From: JBKBUF01 sp046290815
GTDB lineage: Bacteria > Bacteroidota > Bacteroidia > Cytophagales > Cytophagaceae
Direction of reading: 5' to 3'
NCBI GenBank assembly: GCA_046290815.1
Contig: JBKBUF010000002.1
Coordinates: 186,001 to 250,000 of the forward strand
DNA length: 64,000 bases
The notes beneath the pieces were generated by a model that saw only the letters and a program-made list of their open reading frames with translations, ran no database searches and was not told the DNA's origin. The position numbers and the translations under genes are program-made. Of this stretch, positions 53,234-61,906 are shown piece after piece (within the stretch, counting starts at the first letter, position 1; the number at the start of each line of letters is the position of its first letter).

Positions 53234-53722
53234 ATGTCCAACTTAGAAACTTTATATAAAGAAAATTACCAGCTGCTAATCAACATTTCAGTTGCTATAG
53301 TGAAGGATGAGGAAGTAGCAGAAGACATAGTTCAGGATGTCTTTTTCAAGCTATGGGAAAAGAAAATGTTTTCTATAAAAACCGAATCACCAAAAGGATA
53401 TCTTATCAAATCGGTGGCGAATAGCTCTTTAAATTATATACGTTCAAGAAAAGTCAGAGATAAATACGCCACGCATTATATAATGAATAGTCCGGTTGCT
53501 GAAAAAGACTTTCAACTTGAAGAGAAAGAACTTGAACTTAAAATTAAAGCTGCTATTGAATCGCTGCCTGTCAAATGCAAAATTATTTTTATGATGAGCA
53601 GGTTTGAGGACATGAAATACAAAGAAATAGCAGAACATTTAGGCATTTCAATTAAAACTGTTGAAAATCAAATGTCTATAGCATTAGACCGCCTAAAAAA
53701 ATCCCTCAAAGAATATTTTTAA
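53234..53722 (+). CDS. ECF RNA polymerase sigma factor
   Basis: This 162-residue sigma-70 group 4 factor has region 2 (DEEVAEDIVQDVFFKLWEKK near 26-45) and region 4 (SLPVKCKIIFMMSRFEDMKYKEIAEHLGISIKTVENQMSIALDRLKKSL). It is of the type expanded in Bacteroides and relatives, usually paired with FecR. Start ATG at 53234. It is the first gene of an operon with the FecR gene, a pseudo-receiver and a membrane protein. Unlike typical members, no SusC/TonB receptor follows. Confidence 0.92.
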   Translation: MSNLETLYKENYQLLINISVAIVKDEEVAEDIVQDVFFKLWEKKMFSIKTESPKGYLIKSVANSSLNYIRSRKVRDKYATHYIMNSPVAEKDFQLEEKELELKIKAAIESLPVKCKIIFMMSRFEDMKYKEIAEHLGISIKTVENQMSIALDRLKKSLKEYF

Positions 53723-53788
53723 TTTTTTTTCTATTTCTTTTAGGGGTCGGAACCAGGATGAGTGTCTTATTAATAAACACGAAAATCC

Positions 53789-54895
53789 ATGACCGATAAA
53801 ACCTTCAAAATTCTCATCGCTAAATACCTCTCAGGAAACACCTCTCCTGATGAAACAGCGATATTGAGAAAAGAAATAGAGTCGGATCCGGAGAAAAAAT
53901 CGTATCTGGAAGAACAACAAGAACTTTGGAATTCATCCGGCAAAATCATTTTCACAAATAAAACTCCAGAGACGAGCTGGAAAACTTTCCGTGAGCATTT
54001 AAATCAAAAATCAAAACAACCTAAAAAGAAAGCATACTATTATTCTATTGCATCTGCAATTGCAATTATTATTTTTTCATTCCTGATCTTTACCTTAAAG
54101 GAAAACCCGGTTGGAGAAATAAAATCAGGTGTGGCAGTTTATACAGCCCCAATAAAACACATACTTCCTGACAGTTCAGTAGTCTGGCTTGGCGAAAACA
54201 GTAAATTAACACTTACTGAACCTTTCAATAAGGATACAAGGGAATTACATTTAGAAGGAGAAGCGTTCTTTGATGTTAAAAGAGACGAGTCCAGACCATT
54301 TATTATCTTAACAGAAGGCATTAAAACAAGAGTACTGGGCACATCTTTCAACGTAAGAGCATTCCCAAATGAAAATTCTATAGAAATTTATGTGGAGGCA
54401 GGTAGAGTTTCATTCTCTAACACTAAAAACAATGAAGAACTAATACTCGGGGTTAAAGAATCTGCTGTGTTTTACAAGAACGAAAACCTTCTGACCAAAT
54501 TAAATACTCTTGAGAATACAGAAGCCTCAGCGGTTCCTCAAAAAACCAAAAGAAAGCCATCCGGAAAATCTGAATATAAGTCTGCAAAAGAAAAGGAATT
54601 AAAAAATCCAACCAACTATCTTATGCATACTACTACCTGGAAAGAAAATATACTTTTACAAACTGTAATTCAAGGTGAATTAGTAAATCAATCACTGTTT
54701 ACCTCTTTTAAAAATGTAAAAATCGCTGTCAAATACAGAAAGCCAAATGGTAAAGCTACTGTCCATAATCACATTGTGAAAAAAGAAATACATCCGGGTG
54801 AAACAGTAAAATACAAAATCAAACTATCGGATTATTTTGACAGAACTGATGACGTTGAAATTAAAATTGAAGAAGCAGAGTTATTAGATAATTAA
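53789..54895 (+). CDS. FecR-type anti-sigma factor with unusual C-terminal domain
   Basis: The 368-residue protein has a cytoplasmic N-terminus (KILIAKYLSGNTSPDETAIL) that should hold the sigma factor. A membrane helix lies at 84-103, and a periplasmic FecR beta domain at about 113-235 (LPDSSVVWLGENSKLT, LEGEAFFDVKRDESRPFII, RVLGTSFNVRAF). Standard FecR proteins then carry a DUF4974 domain that touches the TonB receptor. Here a basic linker (about 250-275) leads to a beta-sandwich-like domain at 285-365 (VIQGELVNQSLFTSFKNVKI, IHPGETVKYKIKLSDYF). It recalls FxLYD-type domains. A different signal input is therefore likely. Confidence 0.85.
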   Translation: MTDKTFKILIAKYLSGNTSPDETAILRKEIESDPEKKSYLEEQQELWNSSGKIIFTNKTPETSWKTFREHLNQKSKQPKKKAYYYSIASAIAIIIFSFLIFTLKENPVGEIKSGVAVYTAPIKHILPDSSVVWLGENSKLTLTEPFNKDTRELHLEGEAFFDVKRDESRPFIILTEGIKTRVLGTSFNVRAFPNENSIEIYVEAGRVSFSNTKNNEELILGVKESAVFYKNENLLTKLNTLENTEASAVPQKTKRKPSGKSEYKSAKEKELKNPTNYLMHTTTWKENILLQTVIQGELVNQSLFTSFKNVKIAVKYRKPNGKATVHNHIVKKEIHPGETVKYKIKLSDYFDRTDDVEIKIEEAELLDN

Positions 54896-54902
54896 TACGG
54901 CT

Positions 54903-55331
54903 ATGAAAAAATTCACCTCAGTATTACTTGTAGAGAACAACCTTGGAAGTTACAGACAGCTTGAGGAAAAAATCTTGCAAACTGGGTTCTGTAGGCAAAT
55001 AAGACCCGCCTTAAATGGCGGGCATGCCTACTTATTTTTAGAACAAATGCATTGGAGTGGAAAAATCCAGGAAACAAACCTTTTTATTTTTCTTAATCTT
55101 AACACACCGATAGTCAATGGAATTGAATTTCTTGAAAAATTCAAAGCCATGAATTCAGAATACAAAGAAAACATCAAAATATTTATTATCAGTGATGAAG
55201 CCTCTTGTGACCAATTGGAAAAAGCTAAATCATTAGGTTTCGAAAACTTTATTAACAAATCCTCCTTAGAGTATTCTCATTTATTTGCACGTAAAAACAA
55301 AAACAATAAGGCTAAACAGCTAGTGAATTAA
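54903..55331 (+). CDS. Receiver-like protein lacking the phosphoacceptor Asp
   Basis: The 142-residue protein has a receiver-domain pattern: VLLVENNLG at 7-15, IFLNLNTPIVNGIEFLEKF at 62-80 and LGFENFINKSS at 111-121. The phosphoacceptor position four residues before the Pro is Asn65; the acidic pocket is reduced to Glu11; the late Lys (Lys119) is kept. It is a paralog of the protein at 17398-17907 (shared LNGGHA-L-FLEQ segment, same spacing). It lies seven bases after fecR and overlaps the next gene by one base, so it is part of the sigma/anti-sigma operon. It may work as a phosphorylation-independent binding module. Confidence 0.75.
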   Translation: MKKFTSVLLVENNLGSYRQLEEKILQTGFCRQIRPALNGGHAYLFLEQMHWSGKIQETNLFIFLNLNTPIVNGIEFLEKFKAMNSEYKENIKIFIISDEASCDQLEKAKSLGFENFINKSSLEYSHLFARKNKNNKAKQLVN

Positions 55332-55651
55332 TGAAATTGTCAAAGGTTTCTCTATTTACTTATTTGAGAGAAGAGTTAACGGGACGGTTAATAGGGTTTG
55401 TTGTTGGAATGTGGACATCACAACTTTTGTCAGGTTTTTTTGAAACCAGAGGGCTAAAAAATCTTTGGGGATTAAGAGCTAAGAAAACAATTATAGACAA
55501 ACAAACTTATGAGATTCTGGACTGGACAGTAAGTATTGTAATAGGATTTGTCGTTTTTGAAATTATACAACGGATAATCAAAAACAAGCACAGACTACTA
55601 CCGATGGTACAGAAGACAAAAAACAAAATTTTATCTAACCTAAACCTTTAA
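55331..55651 (+). CDS. Small membrane protein in the sigma/FecR operon
   Basis: The 106-residue protein has two hydrophobic segments, LIGFVVGMWTSQLLSGFF at about 20-37 and WTVSIVIGFVVFEIIQRII at about 65-83. They are separated by a basic loop (ETRGLKNLWGLRAKK) and followed by a basic tail. I do not recognise a family. Its ATG overlaps the TAA of the pseudo-receiver gene (TAATG), so the two are translationally coupled. It is the last gene of the operon before a terminator. Confidence 0.7.
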   Translation: MKLSKVSLFTYLREELTGRLIGFVVGMWTSQLLSGFFETRGLKNLWGLRAKKTIIDKQTYEILDWTVSIVIGFVVFEIIQRIIKNKHRLLPMVQKTKNKILSNLNL

Positions 55652-55669
55652 TAAACCACCTTAAAAAGA

Positions 55670-55697
55670 AAGCTGACTAATGTCAGCTTCTTTTTTT
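55670..55697. terminator. Bidirectional Rho-independent terminator
   Basis: An 8-bp stem, AAGCTGAC (55670-55677) with GTCAGCTT (55682-55689), encloses a TAAT loop and is followed by C and seven T. It ends the sigma operon. On the minus strand the preceding A-rich side gives a T-run for the convergent HU gene whose stop is at 55704. Confidence 0.9.
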
Positions 55698-55703
55698 ATT
55701 TTT

Positions 55704-55997
55704 CTATCCTTCAACTTTTCTTTTGTTTTTTATCAAATCGATAAACTCAGCTGAAGGTTTAAACTTAGGAGCATAATGTTCATCTATTATCACAGCTGTA
55801 TTTTTGGAAATGTTCCTGGCAACCTTCCTGGCTTTCTTTTTGATTATGAAATTCCCGAAACCACGAAAAGAAATCTCATTACCTTTTGACATATTGTCTT
55901 TAATCACAGTGAATAAGCTTTCTACAACCTGGGTAACTTCACCTTTATCAATACCAGTTTTTTCTGAAATGCCGGTGATTATTTCTGCTTTTGTCAT
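55704..55997 (-). CDS. HU-family DNA-binding protein
   Basis: The 97-residue protein has the HU/IHF fold: MTKAEIITGISEKTGIDKGEV at the N-terminus, EISFRGFGNFIIKKKARKVARN for the beta arms, and the PKFKPSAEFIDLI end typical of HU. The intercalating Pro of classical HU (the RNP motif) is replaced by RNI. It bends and compacts DNA. The ATG at 55997 is used; the long region upstream is non-coding. Confidence 0.92.
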   Translation of the reverse strand: MTKAEIITGISEKTGIDKGEVTQVVESLFTVIKDNMSKGNEISFRGFGNFIIKKKARKVARNISKNTAVIIDEHYAPKFKPSAEFIDLIKNKRKVEG

Positions 55998-56712
55998 ATA
56001 ATTTTGATTTTATCTGATTTACACTCTTTTAAATTTCTTCAAATGAAGGAAAATAAGTTGATAATTGAAAATAAAAGTAAGATTTTTCCTATTTTTTCAG
56101 CTTATATCCCTGGTTATTTATACTTTTTAAAGAATCTGATGCTTAATTGCTTAATACGAAAAATCAGCAACATAAGTTCTTTAATGCAACAAAACAAATA
56201 TTGTATAATTTATGGATATAATATTAATTATCAAAAAATAAACAAATTTAACCCCAAAACCCTTTGAATTTATTCTATAACTCACAGATCAATAAAATGT
56301 TATAAATTCCTGATGAAACCCCCTAATGTATTGCATATTTTCTATAGACATAACCATCTAACAAATATTTTTATTGATCTGGAACCAACACTTCTTCCGA
56401 AAAATAATGTACTATAAAACAGGGAGTTTATTGCCTAAAGTTCAAAGGGGTAATATTTTATTTAAATCAATGTATTTAAAATGCTATAAAAGGCCCACAG
56501 GACCTAATTTTATAAATTACTATTGAATTATAAAATAAAATTTCATGTTTCATGTAAACTTGGAAATTATACTTCAGATATTGCAACTTTAATATAATTT
56601 TGGATGTAAAATCAAACTAATCCATATCATTTCATTGGATTAGTATATTTCAGTATTTGAGGGAATTCCAGGTAAGAAATAATTCATAAAACTGCCAGAC
56701 TAGTTTCGAAGT
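55998..56712. other. Long AT-rich intergenic region
   Basis: About 715 bases separate the divergent HU and MMPL genes. One 87-residue frame (56004-56267, plus) is present but shows a Leu/Asn/Lys/Ile composition expected of translated AT-rich DNA, and it is rejected as a gene. A TAATTTTG -7-like element lies at 56595-56602, 111 bases before the MMPL start, and TAAATTTG lies on the minus strand at 56243-56250. No repeats or RNA structures were recognised. Confidence 0.4.
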
Positions 56713-59106
56713 ATGTGGGTAAAAATTGCATCATTAATAATTAAAAACAGAGCTTGGCTCCTTGCAGCTACTATCTTTTTTACTGTATTCATGGGCTACC
56801 AGGCCCGAAAAGTTCAAATGACTTATGATTTCGTAACTGTAGTACCGGAGGGAGACTCTACTTTTATCAATTTTAAAGAATTTCAAAAAACCTTTGGCGA
56901 AGATGGCAATATCCTGGCAATCGGATTAGAAGGCAATTCAATACTTGAATATGAGAATTTCAAGCTGCTGAAAGAACTGACTCAAAATATTGAAGGGGTT
57001 GAAGGCGTAAGTAGTGTAATCGCCCTTCCTACAGTAAAAACCTTAAAAAAGGATACTCTGTCTAAAAGGTTTGTAATGGAAAATATTATTCCTGCAGACC
57101 TCAAAGCTGAGGAGTATGATAGTCTGATCAACTCCGCTGTCAATGCTAAATTTTATGACAAGCTTCTCTACAATAAAAATTCCAATGCTACCATTTTAGC
57201 TGTTACTATTGAGCGATCCTACCTGAATTCAGATAGAAGAGCAGATTTGGTTAACAAGATAACAGGGTATGTGGACGGTTACTCTGAAAAAACTAAGGTT
57301 ACTGCGCATTATGCAGGCCTACCTTATATAAGGTCTATAATGGTGACTAAAGTAAGGGACGAATTCAAATTATTTCTTGTCCTTGCCGCTGTTGTTACCA
57401 GTCTGTTTCTGTTCGTTTTCTTCAGATCTTTCTTTGCTGTTGCATTTACCTTCCTGGTAATTCTTATAACTGTATGCTGGACACTGGGATTTCTGGTTGT
57501 TTTTGGCTATAAAATAACACTTCTCACCGGTATCCTTCCTGCACTTATTATTATTATTAGTATACCGAACTGTATATACATGTTCAACAAATACCATCAT
57601 GAGTACAAGAAACATGGAAATAAGGTTAAAGGTATAAGCAGAATAATCGAAAAAATCGGCTTTTTAACATTCATGACAAATGCCAACACAGCTGTGGGCT
57701 TCTTTGTACTTGTAACTGCAGATATTACTATTATAAAAGAGTTTGGTATGATTGCTGGTATTATCAGTATCGCAACATTTTTGATTACCCTAATCGTAAT
57801 TCCTTCATTGCTCCTTTATCTGCCTGCTCCAAATACTAAACAGTTAAAGCATCTTGACTTAAAATTCTTAAGGAAAATAAATATCTTCCTTGAGCATGTA
57901 GTAATGAACAGAAGGAAGGTGATTTACATTGTAACATCATTATTTCTATTTGTAGGTCTGGTGGGTCTTTCAAAAATAAAGGAAGTGTCTTATATGGTTG
58001 ATGACCTGCCCGAAAAAAGTAACGTTAAATCAGATCTACAGTTTTTTGAACAGCACTTCAAAGGAATTATGCCTTTGGAAATTGTAGTTGACTTAGGCAA
58101 GCCAAAAGGTTTTACAAAACTGCAAAATTTACAGAAACTAGAAGAACTTGAAGATTATTTAAAAACACAGGAACATATCTCTCCTCCTGTCTCTATTTTA
58201 AGTTTGGTTAAAAGCGGAACGCAAGCTTTTTACAACGGAGCGCCTGAGCAATATCGCTTACCAACACAGAGAGAAGCACCCTTTATAACAAAATACTTCG
58301 GTGGCAAATCCGGAGATGAGAAAAATGTATTAAAATCATTTGTAGATTCAACTGGTAGATATGTACGATTTAGCTGCAAAGTAGCCGATTTAGGAACTAC
58401 TAAAATGGAGGAGGAGATTGTAAAAAAGATAAAAGCTAAAACGAATGAAATATTTGCCGGAACAGATATGAAAGCTGAAGTTACTGGCACAACTGTAATG
58501 TTTCTTGCAGGAAACAAATACCTTATTAATGACCTTACGGAAAGCCTTATCATGGCTTTTATCCTTATCTCATTAATGATGGCCATGATATTCTTTAATC
58601 TCAGGATGATAATAATATCTCTTATACCAAACATCATCCCCATGGTACTTACAGCAGGAATCATGGGATTATTCAATATCCCGTTGAAACCTAGCACTGC
58701 ATTGATATTTAGTATTTCATTCGGAATCTCCATCGACAGTACTATACATTATCTAAGCAAATTCAAACAGGAGCTGAAAATATTAAATGGAAATATTTAT
58801 CAGGCTGTATTAAAAACTCTTGAAGAAGTTGGCGTAAGTATGATTTATACATCTCTGGTTTTGTTTGGAGGATTTGTAATTTTCTCTTTCTCTGAATTTG
58901 GTGGAACAATAGCTCTTGGGGTTCTTACTTCCATTACCTTGTTCTTTGCTATGCTTACTAATCTTATTCTTCTCCCTACTCTGCTTATTACTTTTGGAGG
59001 TAAAGGCAAAGAAGCAAAGCTACCTGTAATATTCAATCGTTTCAGAAAGCAAAAGCATCCGAACAAGGAGGAGGTAAACATCGATACCATTGCAGCAAAT
59101 CAATGA
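56713..59106 (+). CDS. MMPL/RND-family exporter
   Basis: The 797-residue inner membrane protein has the duplicated MMPL layout: one membrane segment at about 14-30, a periplasmic domain, five segments at about 215-370, a second segment at about 400-420, a second periplasmic domain, and five more segments at about 615-770. The sterol-sensing-type second helices include GILPALIIIISIPNCIYMFNKYHHEYK and SISFGISIDSTIHYLSKFKQE. Related proteins export lipids, hopanoids or other hydrophobic molecules using the proton gradient. No membrane fusion or outer membrane partner is adjacent. The CDF gene begins 24 bases later. Confidence 0.87.
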   Translation: MWVKIASLIIKNRAWLLAATIFFTVFMGYQARKVQMTYDFVTVVPEGDSTFINFKEFQKTFGEDGNILAIGLEGNSILEYENFKLLKELTQNIEGVEGVSSVIALPTVKTLKKDTLSKRFVMENIIPADLKAEEYDSLINSAVNAKFYDKLLYNKNSNATILAVTIERSYLNSDRRADLVNKITGYVDGYSEKTKVTAHYAGLPYIRSIMVTKVRDEFKLFLVLAAVVTSLFLFVFFRSFFAVAFTFLVILITVCWTLGFLVVFGYKITLLTGILPALIIIISIPNCIYMFNKYHHEYKKHGNKVKGISRIIEKIGFLTFMTNANTAVGFFVLVTADITIIKEFGMIAGIISIATFLITLIVIPSLLLYLPAPNTKQLKHLDLKFLRKINIFLEHVVMNRRKVIYIVTSLFLFVGLVGLSKIKEVSYMVDDLPEKSNVKSDLQFFEQHFKGIMPLEIVVDLGKPKGFTKLQNLQKLEELEDYLKTQEHISPPVSILSLVKSGTQAFYNGAPEQYRLPTQREAPFITKYFGGKSGDEKNVLKSFVDSTGRYVRFSCKVADLGTTKMEEEIVKKIKAKTNEIFAGTDMKAEVTGTTVMFLAGNKYLINDLTESLIMAFILISLMMAMIFFNLRMIIISLIPNIIPMVLTAGIMGLFNIPLKPSTALIFSISFGISIDSTIHYLSKFKQELKILNGNIYQAVLKTLEEVGVSMIYTSLVLFGGFVIFSFSEFGGTIALGVLTSITLFFAMLTNLILLPTLLITFGGKGKEAKLPVIFNRFRKQKHPNKEEVNIDTIAANQ

Positions 59107-59130
59107 TACAAAACTGATATAAAATTATTA

Positions 59131-60045
59131 ATGGGCCACCATCACCATCACCATCACCATCATAGTCATCATCACCATCATGAGCATGGAAATGAAAAAA
59201 ACCTGAAGGTGGCCTTTTTTATCAATTTTGCTTTTACAATCATTGAATTGATTGGCGGATTTTACACCAATAGCATGGCAATTATGTCAGATGCTATCCA
59301 TGATTTGGGTGACAGCCTTAGTCTGGGTCTGTCCTGGTCTTTTGAAAGAATTTCGAAAAAGAAAAGATCTTCCACCTTTTCCTTTGGTTATAAAAGATTT
59401 TCCTTATTAGCGGCACTCATCAATGCCAATATATTGGTGATAGGTTCAATAATAATTATTATTGAGTCACTTAAACGCTTTACAGTTCCTGCAGAAATAA
59501 AAACCACTGAAATGCTGATCATGGCAATTCTTGGTGTTGTATTTAATGGTATTGCATTCTTAAGATTAGAAAAAGGGACAGGCATAAATGTAAATGTTAT
59601 TCGCCTTCATTTATTAGAGGACATCCTGGGATGGGTGGCTGTACTTATTGTCGCTGTTATTTTTCAGTTTCATTACATTCCATTTCTGGATCCATTAGTA
59701 TCAGTACTTATTGCTGGTTATATAATTTTTAATGCTATAAAAAATCTTAAAGCAACACTAAAAATATTCCTTCAGGCAGTTCCGGAAGAGCATAATATTG
59801 ATGAAATAGAACAATTAATAAAAAATGAAAATCAGATAAGTTCTGTCCATGATCTTCATATCTGGTCTTTAAGCGAAAATTATGTCATTTTAACAGCACA
59901 TATTGTTCTTAAGGAAAAAATGGACTCCGATAAAGTTGCTATTATTAAAAATCAAATAAAAGAAGTTTTAAAGAGAAAAGGGATAGAACATGCCACACTT
60001 GAATTCGAAACATCAGATGAGCATTGTCATCTTCAGGATTGCTAA
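59131..60045 (+). CDS. Cation diffusion facilitator (Zn/Co/Cd exporter)
   Basis: The 304-residue protein begins with an extreme histidine-rich segment: 15 His in the first 19 residues, as runs of nine and five. Six membrane segments follow, with the metal-site pattern AIHDLGDSLSLG (His and Asp in helix II) and RLHLLEDILGW (helix V). A cytoplasmic C-terminal domain has VHDLHIWSLSENYVILTAHI and ends EHCHLQDC. This matches the CzcD/ZitB type that exports zinc and related metals. The histidine run may act as a metal buffer or sensor. It follows the MMPL gene closely. Confidence 0.92.
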   Translation: MGHHHHHHHHHSHHHHHEHGNEKNLKVAFFINFAFTIIELIGGFYTNSMAIMSDAIHDLGDSLSLGLSWSFERISKKKRSSTFSFGYKRFSLLAALINANILVIGSIIIIIESLKRFTVPAEIKTTEMLIMAILGVVFNGIAFLRLEKGTGINVNVIRLHLLEDILGWVAVLIVAVIFQFHYIPFLDPLVSVLIAGYIIFNAIKNLKATLKIFLQAVPEEHNIDEIEQLIKNENQISSVHDLHIWSLSENYVILTAHIVLKEKMDSDKVAIIKNQIKEVLKRKGIEHATLEFETSDEHCHLQDC

Positions 60046-60048
60046 TTC

Positions 60049-60786
60049 TTATTCAAGAATTATCTCCTTCAGATCATCCGCCACTTCATGCTCCACCTGA
60101 CTTATATTAAGAAACATCTCCTTTCCAATATGGGTAAGTATTACACGTTTTGAATTGAACAAAGGTAGCTTTTCTTTCAATTCAATATAGTTCAAATGAC
60201 TTTCTGATCGGATACCGTAGTAATTACATTCACAAAGAAACAGGTCTGTATTATCTGCTATTTCAATCAAATTGTCATTCCATCCGGTATCTCCTGAATA
60301 ACCTATACATTTATCATGATAGAATATTTTAATTCCATGAGGCAATGTTTGAGGGGTATGTGATACAGGATAAGTTCGGATTACAAGATCAGGAAACAGC
60401 ATTTCATCCTTTCCATTATATGCTAAAAATTCAAGTTGCAGTATCCGGAATACCTCTTCCATACCAGGATAAAGTAATTCAAAAAGTTTTTTTATTTTTT
60501 CTTCTCCCCCTTCAGGAGAAATTATAGTAAGAGGTTTTGTCCTTTTACTAACCAATGCAGCTTCGAGCAACAGGAAAGGAATACCAGCATAATGATCACC
60601 ATGAAAATGACTCAGAACAATTATATCAATATCTTCAGTTGTGACACTAGCTCTGTTCAAGGCATACATAATGGTTGGCCCACAGTCTAGAAGAATTCCT
60701 TTTTCTCCTTTAATAAAATAACCTGATTGCATGTGACCAAAACTGCCAAATGCATCCCCTGATCCTAAAACTAGTACTTTTTCCAT
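60049..60786 (-). CDS. Metallo-beta-lactamase fold hydrolase, RNase Z-like
   Basis: The 245-residue protein has the di-zinc motif LSHFHGDHYAGIPFLL near 58-73, SGDTGWNDNL near 158-167 and a late THIGKE motif near 218-223. It begins VLGSGDAFGSFG, as in RNase Z-type and arylsulfatase-type MBL proteins. The substrate is unknown; the exosite of RNase Z is not obvious. It is convergent with the CDF gene. A terminator separates it from the upstream gene. Confidence 0.85.
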   Translation of the reverse strand: MEKVLVLGSGDAFGSFGHMQSGYFIKGEKGILLDCGPTIMYALNRASVTTEDIDIIVLSHFHGDHYAGIPFLLLEAALVSKRTKPLTIISPEGGEEKIKKLFELLYPGMEEVFRILQLEFLAYNGKDEMLFPDLVIRTYPVSHTPQTLPHGIKIFYHDKCIGYSGDTGWNDNLIEIADNTDLFLCECNYYGIRSESHLNYIELKEKLPLFNSKRVILTHIGKEMFLNISQVEHEVADDLKEIILE

Positions 60787-60795
60787 ATAAAAGAG

Positions 60796-60817
60796 AAAGG
60801 ATCCCTAAGGATCCTTT
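60796..60817 (-). terminator. Terminator of the secreted hypothetical gene
   Basis: AAAGGATCC (60796-60804) and GGATCCTTT (60809-60817) form a 9-bp stem with a CTAA loop. On the minus strand the stem is followed by a T-rich tract. It lies eight bases after the stop of the leftward gene at 60825 and just before the MBL gene start. Confidence 0.8.
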
Positions 60818-60824
60818 TAATTTA

Positions 60825-61667
60825 TTATCTGTTTTTGCCTTCCGTCATTCCCGGATCAAGTACGAACTCTGCTGTACCTACTTTAAACGGGACTGCTTTC
60901 GCCTCTCTGAAAGTATCTTTCCAAAGAATTTCAAGATTTGCAAATTGCATATCAACTACCTTGCCAGGAACCTGGAAAACCGCCTTAATATTCTCTGTAT
61001 CTCCGGGAAATAAAATTTGTTTTTTATCTTTTCTGTTTGCAGTAGCATACTCCTGTCCGTTTGGAATTTTAACAACGCATCTGGACGGATCTAAAAAGCC
61101 CACATTGGTACCAGTGTATTTCACTTTAAATTTAGCTTCCGTTTCTTTTGTTTCTTTTTTCAGTTTATCCAGAGAAACCTCAAATTTTCCTGCCTTAAAA
61201 TCATTCACATTTGGAGGAAGTTTAAAATCAGGAGCATCGATAGCATTACCTTCAAAAGCAATTTTGTAAAAACCATCAAGTATCAATTTCAAATTATCAA
61301 CATGAAATTTATTACCACCTGACACTTTCAATGTTTTGGTATCCGATTCTCCGGGCCCCAGAAGCATGTTTCCATCGGACAACATACCTTTGGCAGGTTT
61401 AAATTCACCAAACTCGTATTTAAAAATCGATTCTGTTGTCTTCCAAAGGATATAATCATTAGTCTTATTGGTCACTTTTACTTTGGTAGTAGTAAATTCC
61501 TGCTGAGAATGGCTTCCGGAAAATTCGATTAACAAATCATCTGTTTCAACATTGGCAACAGAATACCAGTTTTCATGCTTTGGATCATTTGGCTTTCTTT
61601 GTGCGTGAGCAGAACAAAGCACAATTACACTGAATAAAACTGAAAAGTAAATAGATCTTAGATTCAT
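60825..61667 (-). CDS. Secreted hypothetical protein
   Basis: The 280-residue protein has a signal peptide (IYFSVLFSVIVLCSAHAQ). A beta-rich chain with two or three similar-looking sandwich modules follows (EFTTTKVKVTNKTNDYILWK, EAKFKVKYTGTNVGFLDPSRCVVK, FPGDTENIKAVFQVPG). There is no lipobox and no type IX sorting domain, so it is probably periplasmic. I do not recognise a family. It stands alone with its own terminator and a possible promoter at 61702-61734. Confidence 0.7.
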   Translation of the reverse strand: MNLRSIYFSVLFSVIVLCSAHAQRKPNDPKHENWYSVANVETDDLLIEFSGSHSQQEFTTTKVKVTNKTNDYILWKTTESIFKYEFGEFKPAKGMLSDGNMLLGPGESDTKTLKVSGGNKFHVDNLKLILDGFYKIAFEGNAIDAPDFKLPPNVNDFKAGKFEVSLDKLKKETKETEAKFKVKYTGTNVGFLDPSRCVVKIPNGQEYATANRKDKKQILFPGDTENIKAVFQVPGKVVDMQFANLEILWKDTFREAKAVPFKVGTAEFVLDPGMTEGKNR

Positions 61668-61701
61668 AAGATTAAATTTTTTGGGGTTAAAATTAAAAAA
61701 T

Positions 61702-61734
61702 CAAATTATACATTTGTGGTTTAAAAAACACAAA
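61702..61734 (-). promoter_or_regulatory. Candidate promoter of the secreted hypothetical gene
   Basis: On the minus strand TTTG (61734-61731) is followed after 20 bases by TATAATTTG (61710-61702). This is close to the Bacteroidetes -33/-7 pair, with one extra base in the -7 element. It lies about 35 bases before the start codon. Confidence 0.4.
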
Positions 61735-61906
61735 TAATGCCAGTTTTTTTTAAACATACAAGACATTTATGTTATAAAATGATACACAATGATTTACACG
61801 TCAAATAACCATATAAGATTTACGAGAATATATGTAGATCAAATTTTACTTTTATCAATACCTATATTTATCTATATTTAAACCTACAACCTAACTTTAA
61901 TTGAAA

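Noticed and set aside
56004..56267. 87-residue open frame between HU and the MMPL gene
   Set aside because: Its composition is that of translated AT-rich non-coding DNA, it has no recognisable motif, and it starts right at the divergent HU promoter region.
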